Origin: Bugulina stolonifera
Lineage: Eukaryota > Bryozoa > Gymnolaemata > Cheilostomatida > Bugulidae
Assembly: GCA_935421135.1 (NCBI GenBank)
Contig: OW285187.1
Location: 23,498,429-23,562,428 of the forward strand
Length of the DNA: 64,000 bases
Direction of reading: 5' to 3'
Position 1 is the stretch's first letter. Every line of letters starts with the position of its first letter. The translations under genes were made by a program, and so were the position numbers. The notes below the pieces were generated by a model. It was not told the DNA's origin, did no database searches, and was given only the letters and a program-made list of their open reading frames with translations. Positions 24,082-35,878 of the stretch are shown here, in pieces.

Positions 24082-24849
24082 CATAGCATTATGTTATACG
24101 GATAATAGTATAAAGTTATCTCCCCAGGAATGGCCGGAAACCATAGTCTCACAAAATAGAATGGCGAAATCTCAAAAAGGAGATAACTCCTAATTTTTCA
24201 ATCGTTTAGAAGGAGTTTTAATTTCACTAATTGAGGCATAAGGAGGGTCATAAAATACAAATCCTCTGTTATTAATAAAAGAACACATGTTGATTTAGTA
24301 TACTGTACAATAATTGTTTGAATATCTTGTTTAGAACAGTACAAAAACTATTTTCATAGTAGGGCACAATTTGTGAAATTCTCCTTTAAAACATCCATGC
24401 CGTTTGGTACAGGAGTATAGAAAACTTTATACCAAGCCATTTGTGCAGTCATTATTCAGCAATTATTCTGAAACATTTTCCTTAAACATGCTCCATTCAT
24501 CTTTATATTTTTCGACTCATTCTTACAAATTTTGGTTGGCCACCATGAATATAACTCAAGTGGACATGTGGAAAAAATGTAGTTCGCCAGTAATTGAAAG
24601 CATATTTGTATTATTGTTAGTTTTGGGCTGAACATGAACGGATTAATGGCATTTGGAAACTACAATGTAATTAAAGTCCACCATATAAGGCAATGCAAGT
24701 TTAGCAATCTAGGTAAACACCAAAATGATAAATGAATCTAAATGAAATATTCGTAACAATAAGCACTGTATTATAACATTGACAACAGAACAGTATTGTA
24801 CGCAATCGAGGCATCAGCCATGGAGCTCAAGTTGAAATCCATGTTGATG
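24082..24849. other. No gene recognised
   Basis: AT-rich; a 75-codon frame at 24404 has no family resemblance. Confidence 0.4.
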
Positions 24850-27295
24850 TTTGATTTCCTGAAATGGCAGTCTCGAGTTAAAGACTCTCACTCGAGTTAA
24901 TTCAAGCAATATTTTTTGGCTTCTTAGAAGGACTCGTAACTTGGACATATAGATATTGAACACATAAAACTTGAATTGTAATTTATTTATGGCTATGATC
25001 AAGGACTCTTAACTCAACTCATCATTATGTTGCAATATTCAATAACTCATGCAAATGTAAATATTTGTAACTTGAAGTTTTGATTAGTTACTAAAAAGAA
25101 TTGACTCGTAACTCGAAGAGTCACAACTAAGGGTTGGCCGTGGCAACTTGGGTTTCCAAAATAAAACTTGCAAACATCTCTGAATGATTTCAGCTATCGT
25201 TATTTGTTACTATTGCACAAAATTTTATTTATTTTAATCTAATAACAGTTTAGTTTTCATTGGGCAGCTGTAAATTGCAATGAAAAGAGATAACCACAGT
25301 TATAATCACAATTGTGATCACAATTATAGCACATTTTAAACCACTACTGTCGCACCATTCAATATTTTCAAATAATCTTGTTCATCCTTTTTCAGTAAGA
25401 TTGATGTGTTGTTTGTCTTTGGTAACCTAGCAGCTGCCAAGAAAACCCTATTTTAATATTGGCTGATTTCACCTTCAATCAGCCTATGCTGGGAATTTTG
25501 GAAGCTCTCAAGCAGTTAATATAAAACTGTGCTACAGAGATAGCCATAGGACTTGCTATGCATTGCATTGTTTTTTGTGGGCATGACCCTAACTTACTTA
25601 TTCATCACTGTGCACAAGAGTTATTTATAGAATGACAGTTTGTGTTGGCTCAATAAGATTACTGGGCTATTTGATGCTAGTAGCTTACCTATGTACATAA
25701 GTTACAAGTATAGACTTAGAACAGGCATAGCCATAGGAACTTAACAGGTCTCAATGCTGACTGGAGGTCATAATAGCCAATATTCAAATGAGTTTATCTT
25801 GACTGCCACTAGGTTTACAAAGACAAACAGCACATCAATCTTCATGAAATAAGATGACCAATATTCTTTGCAAATATTGAATGGTGAGACAGTAGTGGTT
25901 TAACAGAGATGTGTGCAAGTTTCCATCGCCAACTCTTAGTTGTGACTCTTCAAGTTACAAGTCAATTCTTTCAGTGACAGATCAAAACTTTCAAGTTACA
26001 AGTTAAATATTTACATGTCCCCAGAAACTCAAGGTTTTGTCAAGTTATCCAAGTTAACTACAAGCAAGTTTCAATTCAATTCTTTGCTTGTTAAACTCGA
26101 GTATTTTAATAGAGTTTTTGGGTTATGGTTTAGCTTATGGTGAAATTTTGTTAGGAAAAGTTGTAGGAAGTTCAAATTTCAAAGCAAAATGTCACAGTTT
26201 TAGTGTAAAATGTCTTATAATTGTGGTTGTGGTTGGTGGTTATAAGCTGTGGATATTTCTATTCATTACAATTCACAGCTGCCCAATGAAAACTCGGAGT
26301 TATTGAATATTTCAACATAATGATGTGTGAGTCTTTGATCATAGCCATAATTGAATTACAATTCAAGTTACAAGTTTTTGACAGCTGTGTATTCAAGTTA
26401 CGAGCCTTTGTAATAAGCCATAAAATGTTGCTTGAATCAACTCGAGTGAGAGTCTTTAACTTGAGTCTGGCATCTCTGCATTTTAAACTAAAATAGTGAC
26501 ATTTTGCTTGGAAATTTGACATCTTTTCCTAACCAATACATCACCAAAACCTGAACAATAACAATAGCCCAATAACTCTATAAAAAAAGTCATGCTAGTC
26601 GAACAAGAAAAGAACTAAACTGTAGCCAGTAGCTTGCTTGTAGTTTAAGTTAACTTTGATAGCTTGATAGAAACTTGAGTTTCTGGGGACATGTAAATAT
26701 TTAACTTATAACCGAAAAGTTTTTATTAGTGCAGGGCTCTCAAGTTCTCGGATTTTCCCCGAGCAGTCCGGATTTTCAGTGCTTGCTCGGAGAGCTCGGG
26801 AGGTTTTCCATTATTAGTGATTTGCTCGGACTTTGGGAGATTTTCTCACATTAGCTATATTATTTGAATTGAAATGCTTTACAATCTCCAAATTAATCTT
26901 CAGCTTAGCTCATAGCTTGAGAGTTACTTAGGAATTCTTAGGCAAAAGCTACTAATTATATTACTTTCCAAAAGCAAGGGCTGAATTACATGCATGTACT
27001 GGGATTATTAGGCTGTGAGAAATTAGTTAGGCTAACTTCATAGAGCATTAGATATGTACATGTAAGTGACCAACAGCTTCATGTACATGTATATATCTAA
27101 CCAATTACCAATAGAGTAATAATTCTACACTGCTCACTCTGCAGTACATTGTGCATCTGCTCGGATTTTTTAACTGAGGAACTTGAGAGCCCTGTTAGTG
27201 ACTAAAAAGGAGTGACTTGTAACTTGAAGAGTCACAGCTAAGAGTTGGCCATGGCAACTTGAGTTTCCGAAATAAAACTTACAAACATCTCTGAA
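24850..27295. repeat. Nested CAGAGATG-family hAT copies forming a 1.6-kb palindrome
   Basis: 24870-25080 is an inverted copy of about 26290-26485, and 25300-25560 is inverted against 25690-25915. Family ends occur at 25913 (CAGAGATGTGTGCAAG), 25186, 26483 and 27290 (CATCTCTG). The flanks after 25186 and 27290 are homologous (AATGATTTCAGCTAT). Shared motifs are ACTCGAGTGAGAGTCTTTAA and GACTCTTCAAGTTACAAGTC. Non-coding. Confidence 0.7.
26732..27194. mobile_element. 463-bp CAGGGCTC-ended MITE
   Basis: Perfect inverted ends CAGGGCTCTCAAGTTC, flanked by TTAGTG at 26726-26731 and 27195-27200. The related copy near 25090 has TTAGTTACTAAAAA uninterrupted. It splits a CAGAGATG-family copy, so it is the younger insertion. 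Motif GCTCGGATTTT is frequent inside. Confidence 0.75.
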
Positions 27296-27574
27296 TGATT
27301 TCAGCTATAGTTATTCGTTACTATTGGACAAAATTTTATTCATTTCAATCTAATAACAGTGCAGTTTGGCCTATACATATATAAATAATAATTATAATTA
27401 TTATAAAATAATATTAATATAAATATATTAAAATTGTTATCATTTTTACTGTCGCAAAAATTGTTATTTCATTCAACCAAGGAGTACTCCAACAAATTTA
27501 CAATAAACAAATAATATTAATTAAATTACACAAGTACTGTCGTTTCAATCTACAGTAAAACTGGAAAGCAAGGA

Positions 27575-27710
27575 AAGTAAAAACTTTGACTCAGAGTCAA
27601 AGTTTTTACTTGGTTACTAGCTAATACATAGTCGATAGATAGACAGACTGATCAAATCACTCTATCAGTCTATCTATCGACTATCATTATGCATTAACTA
27701 GTAACTAACT
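27575..27710. repeat. Two adjacent hairpins
   Basis: 27575-27611 is a perfect 37-nt palindrome (AAGTAAAAACTTTGACTC and complement). 27611-27710 is a second inverted repeat, arms TTACTAG...AGTCGATAGATAGAC and the complement. Confidence 0.75.
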
Positions 27711-27711
27711 T

Positions 27712-28380
27712 GATGATTATATAATAATAATAATAATAAGTTTAGTCCAATCCAAAAAAATGAACAGAAAATTATTATATGCAATAGAATATTAATATAA
27801 TTATTCAATATAATTATAATAATGTATTAATATCAAATCAATATATTATAAATTATGCTCATTACAATAATTATTAGGCCTATTATTATAATATTATTTA
27901 TACAATTATTGCAACAACTTACAAGCATAGCATTTATTGATTTGATATTATTTATTAATAACTTGTTATCGACGATTTGTGAAATGATCATTCTCTAAGT
28001 TTTTACGCAAAATAAATCAAAAATAAAAGTTCACACAATTTTTACATTTGTTCAATTATATTATTAATTATTTCTATTTTATATATATTTATTATTAAAT
28101 TATTTTATATCATATGCACTTCAAATGAAATATCATATGAACATCATCATTAACTCGTCTCTACGTTCAGAGTACGGTAACGATGTTGCATTGGTCAACT
28201 AATTGGAATAAATTAAATTCACTAAGTATACAACACAATTATATAAAAATATAGATGTATATAATTATAATGAAACTAATATCATGAGGCTAATAATATT
28301 TTATTAGTCATGACCACCGATGAAAACCAAAACAAAAACCCAGCGGATGACAACATAACCCAGTGATTGTAGGAAATACG
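27712..28380. other. Very AT-rich spacer
   Basis: Mostly TAATATAATTAT-type sequence. Nothing coding is seen. Confidence 0.5.
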
Positions 28381-28695
28381 AATGGCAAGGATGGCTGTTA
28401 CTAGTTAGACTAGATTCCCGAATCCAGCGCTATCCGCAGTTGTGTGATTGCAGTGACGCCATAGAGGAGACAACTCCTGGGTGCACGCGCTTGTCTGTAC
28501 GCGCATACAACACAGCGCATATCGGAAACGGATGCGGCGGCGGAATTGTGGGATGAGTTCGGTGCGACTTTTAAAACCGAATAAAACCGCACCGCCGCAT
28601 TCGGTGTCGGTTTTTATTTTAAATTTTGGCGGTTTTTGAACCGAAGGGAAAAAAAACTGAATGAAACCGAAACACCGTGCAGCACTAACTTTAAT

Positions 28696-29449
28696 CTATG
28701 AGGCATATGCTACCCACTTTGCTGACTTCAGGAAGGTACTGAAATGGCCAGCCGCCAATGGACCGCTCCCATCCCCTGTATGATGGGACCTAGCAAGGTC
28801 CACTCTCAAGTGGACACGTGGCACCACCTATTCCATCTATGGCAGAGGTGAGGAGGAGACGAGGACAAGATCTGGATGAGCTGCCCACTTTGACAATCAC
28901 TAAAATTGGCAGGCGGCGGAAGGTAATCACACCAGCCCAGGTGCCCCCTTTCGAAGATTCCACTGGCTCCTAGCTGAGAACCCCTGCTATTGAACCTGAC
29001 TCACCTGATGTGTCCAACAGTTCTGTAGTCACTATCCCGGCTTCTCCTGCTGACGACGAGCCTTGATTGCCCGATACACCTAGTCCACAGACAGTACAAA
29101 GTGCCAGCACTTCCACCCATATACTAGAAGAGGAGATGGATTCCAGCCCTCTTCCACCAGACACTCATACTAGATCAATTACACCTCTACCGGTGTCTGC
29201 ACCTGGAGAACGTCAGTGGATGACCTTGACCCAGCCCACACTAAAGGTGCAGGAAGTCCATGGCAATGACCCCCTAGAAGACTTTCTACAAATTAAGTTA
29301 GATGAACAGTTGGCATACCTCAAAGGACAGAAGAAACTCGTCCCCAGAAAGCTAAGACGTAACATACGGCAGGAGACCAGATGCCTCCAAGCAGAGAGGG
29401 ATCGCCATCTACAAGCTGTGCAGTGCACTAAGCAAGCTGAGGCTATATG
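28696..29449 (+). pseudogene. 3' half of the interrupted coding exon, decayed
   Basis: Immediately after the TSD the frame from 10475 continues: IYEAYATHFADFRKVLKWPA. It then meets TGA at about 28780. After a frameshift near 28840 a second frame (MAEVRRRRGQDLDELPT) continues to 29449 with stops near 28970 and 29064. It is rich in Pro, Ser and acidic residues and ends in a basic coiled segment (KKLVPRKLRRNIRQETRC). At least three disabling changes. GC content is higher than the surroundings. Identity unknown. Confidence 0.55.
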
Positions 29450-29489
29450 ACAATACTTAATACTTTCTTATTGAAGCACTGCGTCTTCA

Positions 29490-29777
29490 ATGGAGGGGGG
29501 GGGGGGTGTGTGTGTGTGTGATGGACATATTATTAGCAATTACCCACTATACTATATTATATATACATGTAGTACTATTCCCAAGCATCGGGCCCCCAAG
29601 TGATATATGTGGTAAAAGACTATTTAATATAATCAGACAAAAGAAGATAATTGCTAACAGTATGTGGGAAAAACCAAGTTGTAATTCCAATAGTCTGATT
29701 GACAGGTAATAATAGAATTAGTATAAAAGGCAGTACATTTTCTGTATGAAATCAGTTGTTGATTGCGCTCTAATAAA
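29490..29777 (+). repeat. G-run, LTR-like start, TATA and poly(A) signal
   Basis: A G(11+) run at 29493 is followed by (GT)n and the GGACATATTATTAGCAATTA block that also starts the 9373 segment. TATAAAAG lies at 29722 and AATAAA at 29772. This could be a polypurine tract plus a 3' LTR, or simply the 3' end of the interrupted gene. Confidence 0.3.
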
Positions 29778-30652
29778 GCAACATCTCCTAACTCAAACCT
29801 ATAGAGGCGTTCTCTTGTAGGCGGGTAACTCCACCTGCGGATCCATAGATCCATATGGCTCGAGTTCATCCCCATCCTCGTTTAAGCATATCTCTACACC
29901 ACTTCTACGACTTGGGTGGATCCCGGATTCTATATGAATCTAGCGTCGGGCTTAAGATCCTAGAATACCAGATCTTTCATTGCACTCCTCTGGAGTATAA
30001 AGTCTACAAGAGCTCTTCAATGAGTCTCGGCCTACGTCAGATATACATACCAATAAGAGCATATAAATACTGTTCACTCTTTATGTAATGAGCAGAAGGT
30101 TACTTGGTCGGCCTCTACCACCTTCCAAGCCCTTCCCATACTAGTGGCCTATCGGCACTCGTATGTAACTATGCTCAAAAACATTACAATATCATATTGC
30201 ATCACATATCCTTACAGTAGATAATTAGATATCCTTAATCACATATTGTAGTTATGATGTGCCACATTCTGTTACTATATATGCAGAACAAATTCTTACT
30301 GTCAGCCCACTTATCCACTACAGACTACAGATTGCAGACTACAGCGCTACCCTTTTATTATACCATTTATTATACTTAGCTAGGCTCTGGAGCAATACAA
30401 TCTATTCTACGTTATCCTACATACTGCTGTGAAGTTCCCACACATAGGATAGCTACATACCCAGTGCCTACCTAGGGTGGTAATCCAGGCACTGGGCAAC
30501 CCTGCTAGTATGGTCCACCTGCAATGTTAGCAGGTGGACAGTAACATATTCATGACTCATTGGGAGTTGGAGTTACTCTCTCTCTTCTCTTACAAGTCAA
30601 GTAGTCATCTGTGCCGGTCTAGCCCTGGCTCAGGGTGCACAGATACTACAAT
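29778..30652. other. Dispersed-repeat remnants
   Basis: About 29925-30190 resembles 8880-9060 (GTTCATTCTTTATGTAATG, CCAAGCCCTTCCCA). A 17-bp inverted pair (CAGTGCCTACCTAGGGTGG and CCAGGCACTGG) lies at 30459-30505. No coding. Confidence 0.4.
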
Positions 30653-31855
30653 ACAATACTAATCTGTAAGATTGAATGTAGGCGTACCCACCTCATTTTT
30701 TCCACTTTGAACACTGCATGTAAGTGTAACAATAAGCATAAAAGCCTTGGTAGGGCAAACAGACATGATATTAGAATAGTTTGAGCAACAAAAGAACACA
30801 GGACAAGTATAAAGATGGTACTGCTAAAGATAATAGTGCAGTTACATTGACAGCATACATATGAGGTTGTATGTAATAAGGTCGACCTTTACAACATTAT
30901 GCTAGAGTATAGCAAATATGGAACTTATGAAAACATTGATTAAACTGCAGTAAGTCTAGTAAAAACATCTAAGAACCACAACTGGTTTCGTCATTAGAAA
31001 CACATGCTTGGATGTTTTCCATGCAATGCACGCCAACGAAAACATCGCTGCACACTGTTCAACAGCATTGACTGTCACAACCATTTTTACTATTTGCTTG
31101 GAACCTGTGGGTAGCTTCCCATAAATAATTTGGCAGTGACTAGAACGTACCCCAGGCTATAAATTGCTGAAATATTATTGAATATTTTACCATAGATTAA
31201 AATATATTTATTAGTGAAGGTTACTATATAATTACTACTACAGTGGTGCGACGGCCTGGCACCCACATCACAGGTCAAAGGTCACCACAATGGTTTCTCA
31301 TCTAGCTAAGTTTGTACCAGCGTTTTTCTACAGGGTAGATGTCTGGGGGCTATATCTCTGAATATACTAGGCCCATGAAGACAACCAATAGCTCAAATTG
31401 AAGCTCAATACCTCTAAATTGTAAATATACACATGTGAAGTAGTTTCCTTAATGCTTTAAGCGGCTACATAACTGTTCATTCTTTAGGTAATGCTGGAAG
31501 CACACCTTGGTCAACCACACCCAAGCACTTCCCACACTCTGTCTTAGCAGGAAAACAGTACAACATCATCTGATTTTAAATCATTTTACAAATTTAATCT
31601 TGTATTATATACACCAATACTACAACTAGATAAATTCAACAACCAGTATTTAATGCACATTTAAGCTTTTTAGCCCTTCTGTGAATGCGGTGTGCCGCAA
31701 CATGAAAATCCAATCTGTCACTAGCCATATTGTAAGATTTTCTTTTCCTCCACTTGTTCCAATTGATACAGCATGCAGGTCCCAATTTATGAGAAGTATG
31801 ATAAGATTCTGTTCCATAAGTAGAGTAAACCATGATATAGTTTCACACAGTTACA
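30653..31855 (+). repeat. Uninterrupted paralogue of the 6.0/8.7-9.3 kb repeat
   Basis: 30653-30968 matches 6012-6196 joined to 8718-8852, and 31460-31850 matches 8947-9345. An inverted copy of 1485-1765 sits between them (31095-31460). The joined portion gives the empty site for the P-like element. Confidence 0.78.
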
Positions 31856-33480
31856 TTACACGTAAACACTTGTGATTGTGCATCGATTTTATAGAGAAAT
31901 ACTTGGTGGAGTACACGGACGATGGAATCAGAAACTGGATTAAATTTCACCAAACAAAACTGATGTTATGTGTGCGAATTTGATAAAAAAACACACTTTT
32001 TTGATAAATTTATTAATTGAAGGAAACATGATTTTGGCTGTTTAACAAATTGTATGAATTTCTTCTGGTTCATTTTGCATATTCACTAATTAGTGCCAAT
32101 GATGTTCGCTGGTGTAATTTTATGACATTAAAGGTATGGGTGAGACTAAGGTACAGATTTTGTATGTTTGCTATGTTCTTGTTAAATATACATCTAGCTT
32201 TCCAACACTACTTCTATGTTTCCAATGTTATTCAAAGGCCATCCAATCAATTATTATTTTTAGACATCTAGAATTATGAAATGCATTTTTAGATATCACT
32301 ATAACCTTAAATGCATAATAATGGCAAGCATTATTAATCACAAAAACTTGCAGTTTCTCAAATTTTGTTTTATATCGTAGGGAAAAAAAGTAGAGAGTTC
32401 AAACGGAAACCCTTGACAAAAATAGAGAAGTTCCAAACATCCAATGGTCTCCCAAACACTTCCAGTGGAGATGATCTTGTATAGCCCACTTAGCAAACTA
32501 TTACACATGACTCTATATTTCAAAATGAAAAGAATCCTTTACCAGAGGGTTGAACTGCCTTTTTATTATAGTTTGATAAGTACGCCCATCTTCTATAAAT
32601 CCTCACACCGAAAATTGCCATCATATCTATTGTTACATTTGATAATCGCTTTAGTTTGAATAACATACATAGCTACGAAATTAAATGCAACATTGCAGAC
32701 CAAATTTCTCAAGCCAGATGACCATCTATTACGGTGCAAGCGAGCTCTCTTGAAACCCAGGCAGGCAAGAGTGACCTCACTAAAGCAGATTGCTTTTTCT
32801 AATTTAGTGTTAGTATGATTGATGCAAAGTTTTATATCACTTTTTTTAGGTTAATGAGGGGCAAGGCATGTGGATGTTATAATACATGCATATGTAACTT
32901 CTTGCAATTCCTTGAGGGTAAACATCACACAACTCGAGCTCCACAGGCAAATGCAAAAGGGCTATCAAACCAGTCACATGTTATGTACACCCTGAGAGCA
33001 ATCATCCAATAGAAGCAGGCGGAATCTTTCAGGCGATGTCGGTTGACAACAAGCATGATCTTCTCAAGATTAACCATAGTTGCTTCAAGTGTCTCATGAA
33101 GAACGCTGTAGACAAATCCAGGTATGCGGGGATGTAACTCGCCCAGCTGCACATCTATTACAATATGTACATGAGCCTTTCGAGATTTTGAACAAGCCTT
33201 CTATGTTATTATTCTCCCGACTGCATTTTCACAACATGGATATATACTTGATCAGCCATGGTCAACTTGCGATCTTTAGGCCGTTGCTGCCTTTTTGCAT
33301 ATTTTATGCAGCCTTTATGTTGTTGGCAAAACAATAATAAAATTGCATTTTTTAGTCTGAATATTGCAGAAAAGATTGTCGGTGCATGGGTAATCCCCAC
33401 CAACAGTTCTTTTTGAAACAATTGCTCAGTAATTAGGGCAGCTAGTTTTGAGGTGCAGCAAAAAAGTCGAAGCACTCAGT
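31856..33480. other. No gene recognised
   Basis: Short overlapping frames on both strands. A plus-strand run at 33020-33180 (KHDLLKINHSCFKCLMKN) may be part of the hAT relic downstream, but is not convincing. Confidence 0.35.
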
Positions 33481-34060
33481 AGGTGAAGAAAACCGTAAAT
33501 TCAATAAAAAGTGGACCAATAAGTTTGTCATAGTTGAACTAGAATGTCATGATGAAAAAGGGAATGCGAAAGCACCTTCAACACTACACATTGAACAGAA
33601 CATGGAAAGATGTCTACAAATGCGAAAAAGACAAGTATTGCAGCACTGCTCAACAACAGAAGAACACGACAGAAAATGATGAGAGCTCCCACTGAGAATA
33701 GACAAAAGGTCACTTTAGCAAGCATGAAGATAATTTATCATAATTATGAGAAGGAGGGGGAACCATTTATGGATGGGAAATAAATCAAAGAGTGCAGTCA
33801 AGATGCAGCTGATGATAATATATGCACTGCTGTCCATCGCATAGTAGTGCGTTGAACTGAACTATAGAGTGGACATCTACAAGATAAACTGCGAAGTTAT
33901 ACAGCATATTCTATTACATTGGATGAAATGGTAGATGCAACAGACACAGCCTAGTTAGCCGTCATTATACAAAGAGCTCAATATTATTGAACATTTGCTT
34001 TCTCTGTGCATCATGTTTGACAATACAACGGGAAAAGTTGCGTTGACCAAAAAACTGAAA
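33481..34060 (+). pseudogene. hAT transposase relic (ZBED/GTF2I-repeat type)
   Basis: Fragments in shifting frames: GEENRKFNKKWTNKF (BED-side start), then YEKEGEPFMDGK*IKECSQ, then SYTAYSITLDEMVDATDTA*. Known: hAT-derived ZBED and GTF2I-repeat proteins have F-x-DG-x-x-IK-x-C followed by S-x-x-LDES-D-x-x-DTAQL; this order and spacing are kept. Several stops and at least one frameshift make it non-functional. The catalytic middle and C-terminus are missing here. Confidence 0.6.
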
Positions 34061-34260
34061 GTGACCTCTTTAGTTTGGTTAGGATGGGAATACCGAGATA
34101 ATTCTTCATCGGCCATTCAAACAATTTTAATTTTAATTTCATACAGGTTTAATTTTATTTAAAATCTCGTGGATTAATTTTCAGTTTGATTTTGATTCCC
34201 CAGATAGACTGAAAGAAAACTAAAACTCCTGTTGTACTTTCTTGCACTCTCCAATTTTAG

Positions 34261-34811
34261 TGATCTTGCGCACCTTCTGCCTGGTGTACCTGTTTTCAAA
34301 AAAAGCTGTATTATCCGGAAGTCACAACCACTACTACCAAAGTCACTCCATTTATATCGCACCACCATCACAATGACAATCATCACGGATCGCCCGACTG
34401 TTGTGGGTATGTCAGTAAGCTCTTCGAGGGTGATCCACATGTAGAAAATGCTACATAAATAATGAACTTGAAAATAATTCTATCAGTGGAATATTTGTAT
34501 TATTACCCACATCATATCTTCAGACTTGTGGGTGTGTCAGTAAGCTCTTTAGCATGCTACATGCATGTTAGCACAGATTTTAAGCATTGGGTAGGCAGCA
34601 GTAGTATGTGTGAAGCATCGTAGCATTCCTGTGTGTATATGATGTGTTTACTTGTATGCTCTAGTTGAATTCCGAAAATTTTCAACGGGTTGTTGTCGTT
34701 TTTGTTTCAGATTGGAACATCATGGGCCCCATTATGGGTGTGGCCTTTTGGACATTGTTATTACTTATGTTACTGTTCATCTGTAGTAGTCGCCGGCGTC
34801 AGTGCTTTTGA
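34261..34811 (+). CDS. Last two exons of a probable single-pass membrane protein
   Basis: Seen: exon 34261-34406 (strong pyrimidine tract and TTTTAG acceptor; donor G|GTATGT, phase 1) joins exon 34711-34811 (TTTGTTTCAG acceptor, phase 1) in frame. The end reads ...IITDRPTVV-DWNIMGPIMG, then VAFWTLLLLMLLFIC (one membrane helix), then SSRRRQCF and stop. AATAAA follows at 34851. Inference: C-terminal part of a type I membrane protein with a very short basic cytoplasmic tail. Upstream exons were not found; the DNA before 34170 is an hAT relic. Family unknown. Confidence 0.5.
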
Positions 34812-34850
34812 GAGGTCGCCCCTTGAGGGGTGATCTAGAGCTTGCTAAAC

Positions 34851-34856
34851 AATAAA
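34851..34856 (+). terminator. Poly(A) signal AATAAA
   Basis: Lies 40 bp after the stop at 34811, so it is a natural end for the membrane-protein transcript. Confidence 0.55.
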
Positions 34857-34859
34857 AGT

Positions 34860-35878
34860 TCAGATTAATTTATTGATGTAGTATTTGTTCTTAGTGTATC
34901 TGCATACCCCTCAAAAAACTAACTCTACTCCCGAACGGTAGAGTTCATTGCAATCACCTCCAGTATCCAAGTGTCAATCAAGTGGGCATGACTATAATAG
35001 ATAAATATAGTCTGGTAGTGTTGAGGCTTGTTATCTTCGATTATTCAAATGCTTGTCTCTGGCCATTCAAATAGTATTTGTATACATAGAAGTCTATATA
35101 GTTGCAATCATGTGTCGTTTCAAATAAGGGTATAATGTAGTTGTGTGTCAGTATATTTATCATTTTGTATCTATGCACAAGTCTTCTCGGTGTCTGATCA
35201 GTTGATCAAGATCATCAAGGTGAGTCCAGTTCCTAGTCCTTCGAGTAGTCGAATTGGGATCACTTCTCCTAGTTACAACAACCAAGAGTTTTATCCCATT
35301 GTGCAAGTCTAGTTTTGTCTGAATTCAGTTATGGTCTACATGAGATAACTGAGCATAGAGAATCTAGCTGTTGATATCTATCCTCTTTGTTCTAATAGTT
35401 GCTACAAAACAATATAATTGGCTGTTATCTCTCATCAGGAGCTGGGTTCTGATGTGGAGGGAGGTGAAGGTAATAGTACAGCCCTCTGGTCTGTAGTACA
35501 AACAATAATTAATGTAAGGCATTTTCAGATTTTTGATGTTTATGGGAATGTTCAGGATTAATTGCAGAAAATCGGAAAATTTACAATTATTACACTTATT
35601 TGACAGTTTTGTGTAGGATGACACAGATTTCTCGAGATTTATTACTGTTTTAGGGACATTTTCTAAGCTCCCAACGAGTTTTGGAGAACAACTTATCGCA
35701 TATAACTCATTGGTACGAAACTTGAAATTTATCAGTTTAAGAAAAAATATTGAAATTAGCAGTCGATGAATAGTTGGATAGTTTTAAAAGTTTGCTCAAG
35801 AGCTATTGTGATTGTGTTTAATACTATATAGCATCATTGGGTTTCTTGATTTTAGTCAGTGTCATCATGAAAGAATAG
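34860..35878. other. No gene recognised
   Basis: Unique AT-rich sequence without supported features. Confidence 0.4.

Larger units (their letters stand above)
10476..28687. mobile_element. 18.2-kb hAT-type insertion unit swollen by nested elements
   Basis: Left end TAGTGCTGGGCGGTTTT at 10476; the complement of the right end reads TAGTGCTGCACGGTGTTTCG. Both arms are rich in CGGTTT and contain CATTCAGTTTTTTT. An 8-bp TSD, ACTTTAAT, lies at 10468-10475 and 28688-28695. Removing the unit and one TSD copy restores one open frame across the junction. Known: 8-bp TSDs and short TIRs mark hAT transposons. Inference: the original insertion was probably a small non-autonomous element that later took many other insertions. 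I found no transposase inside. Confidence 0.72.
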
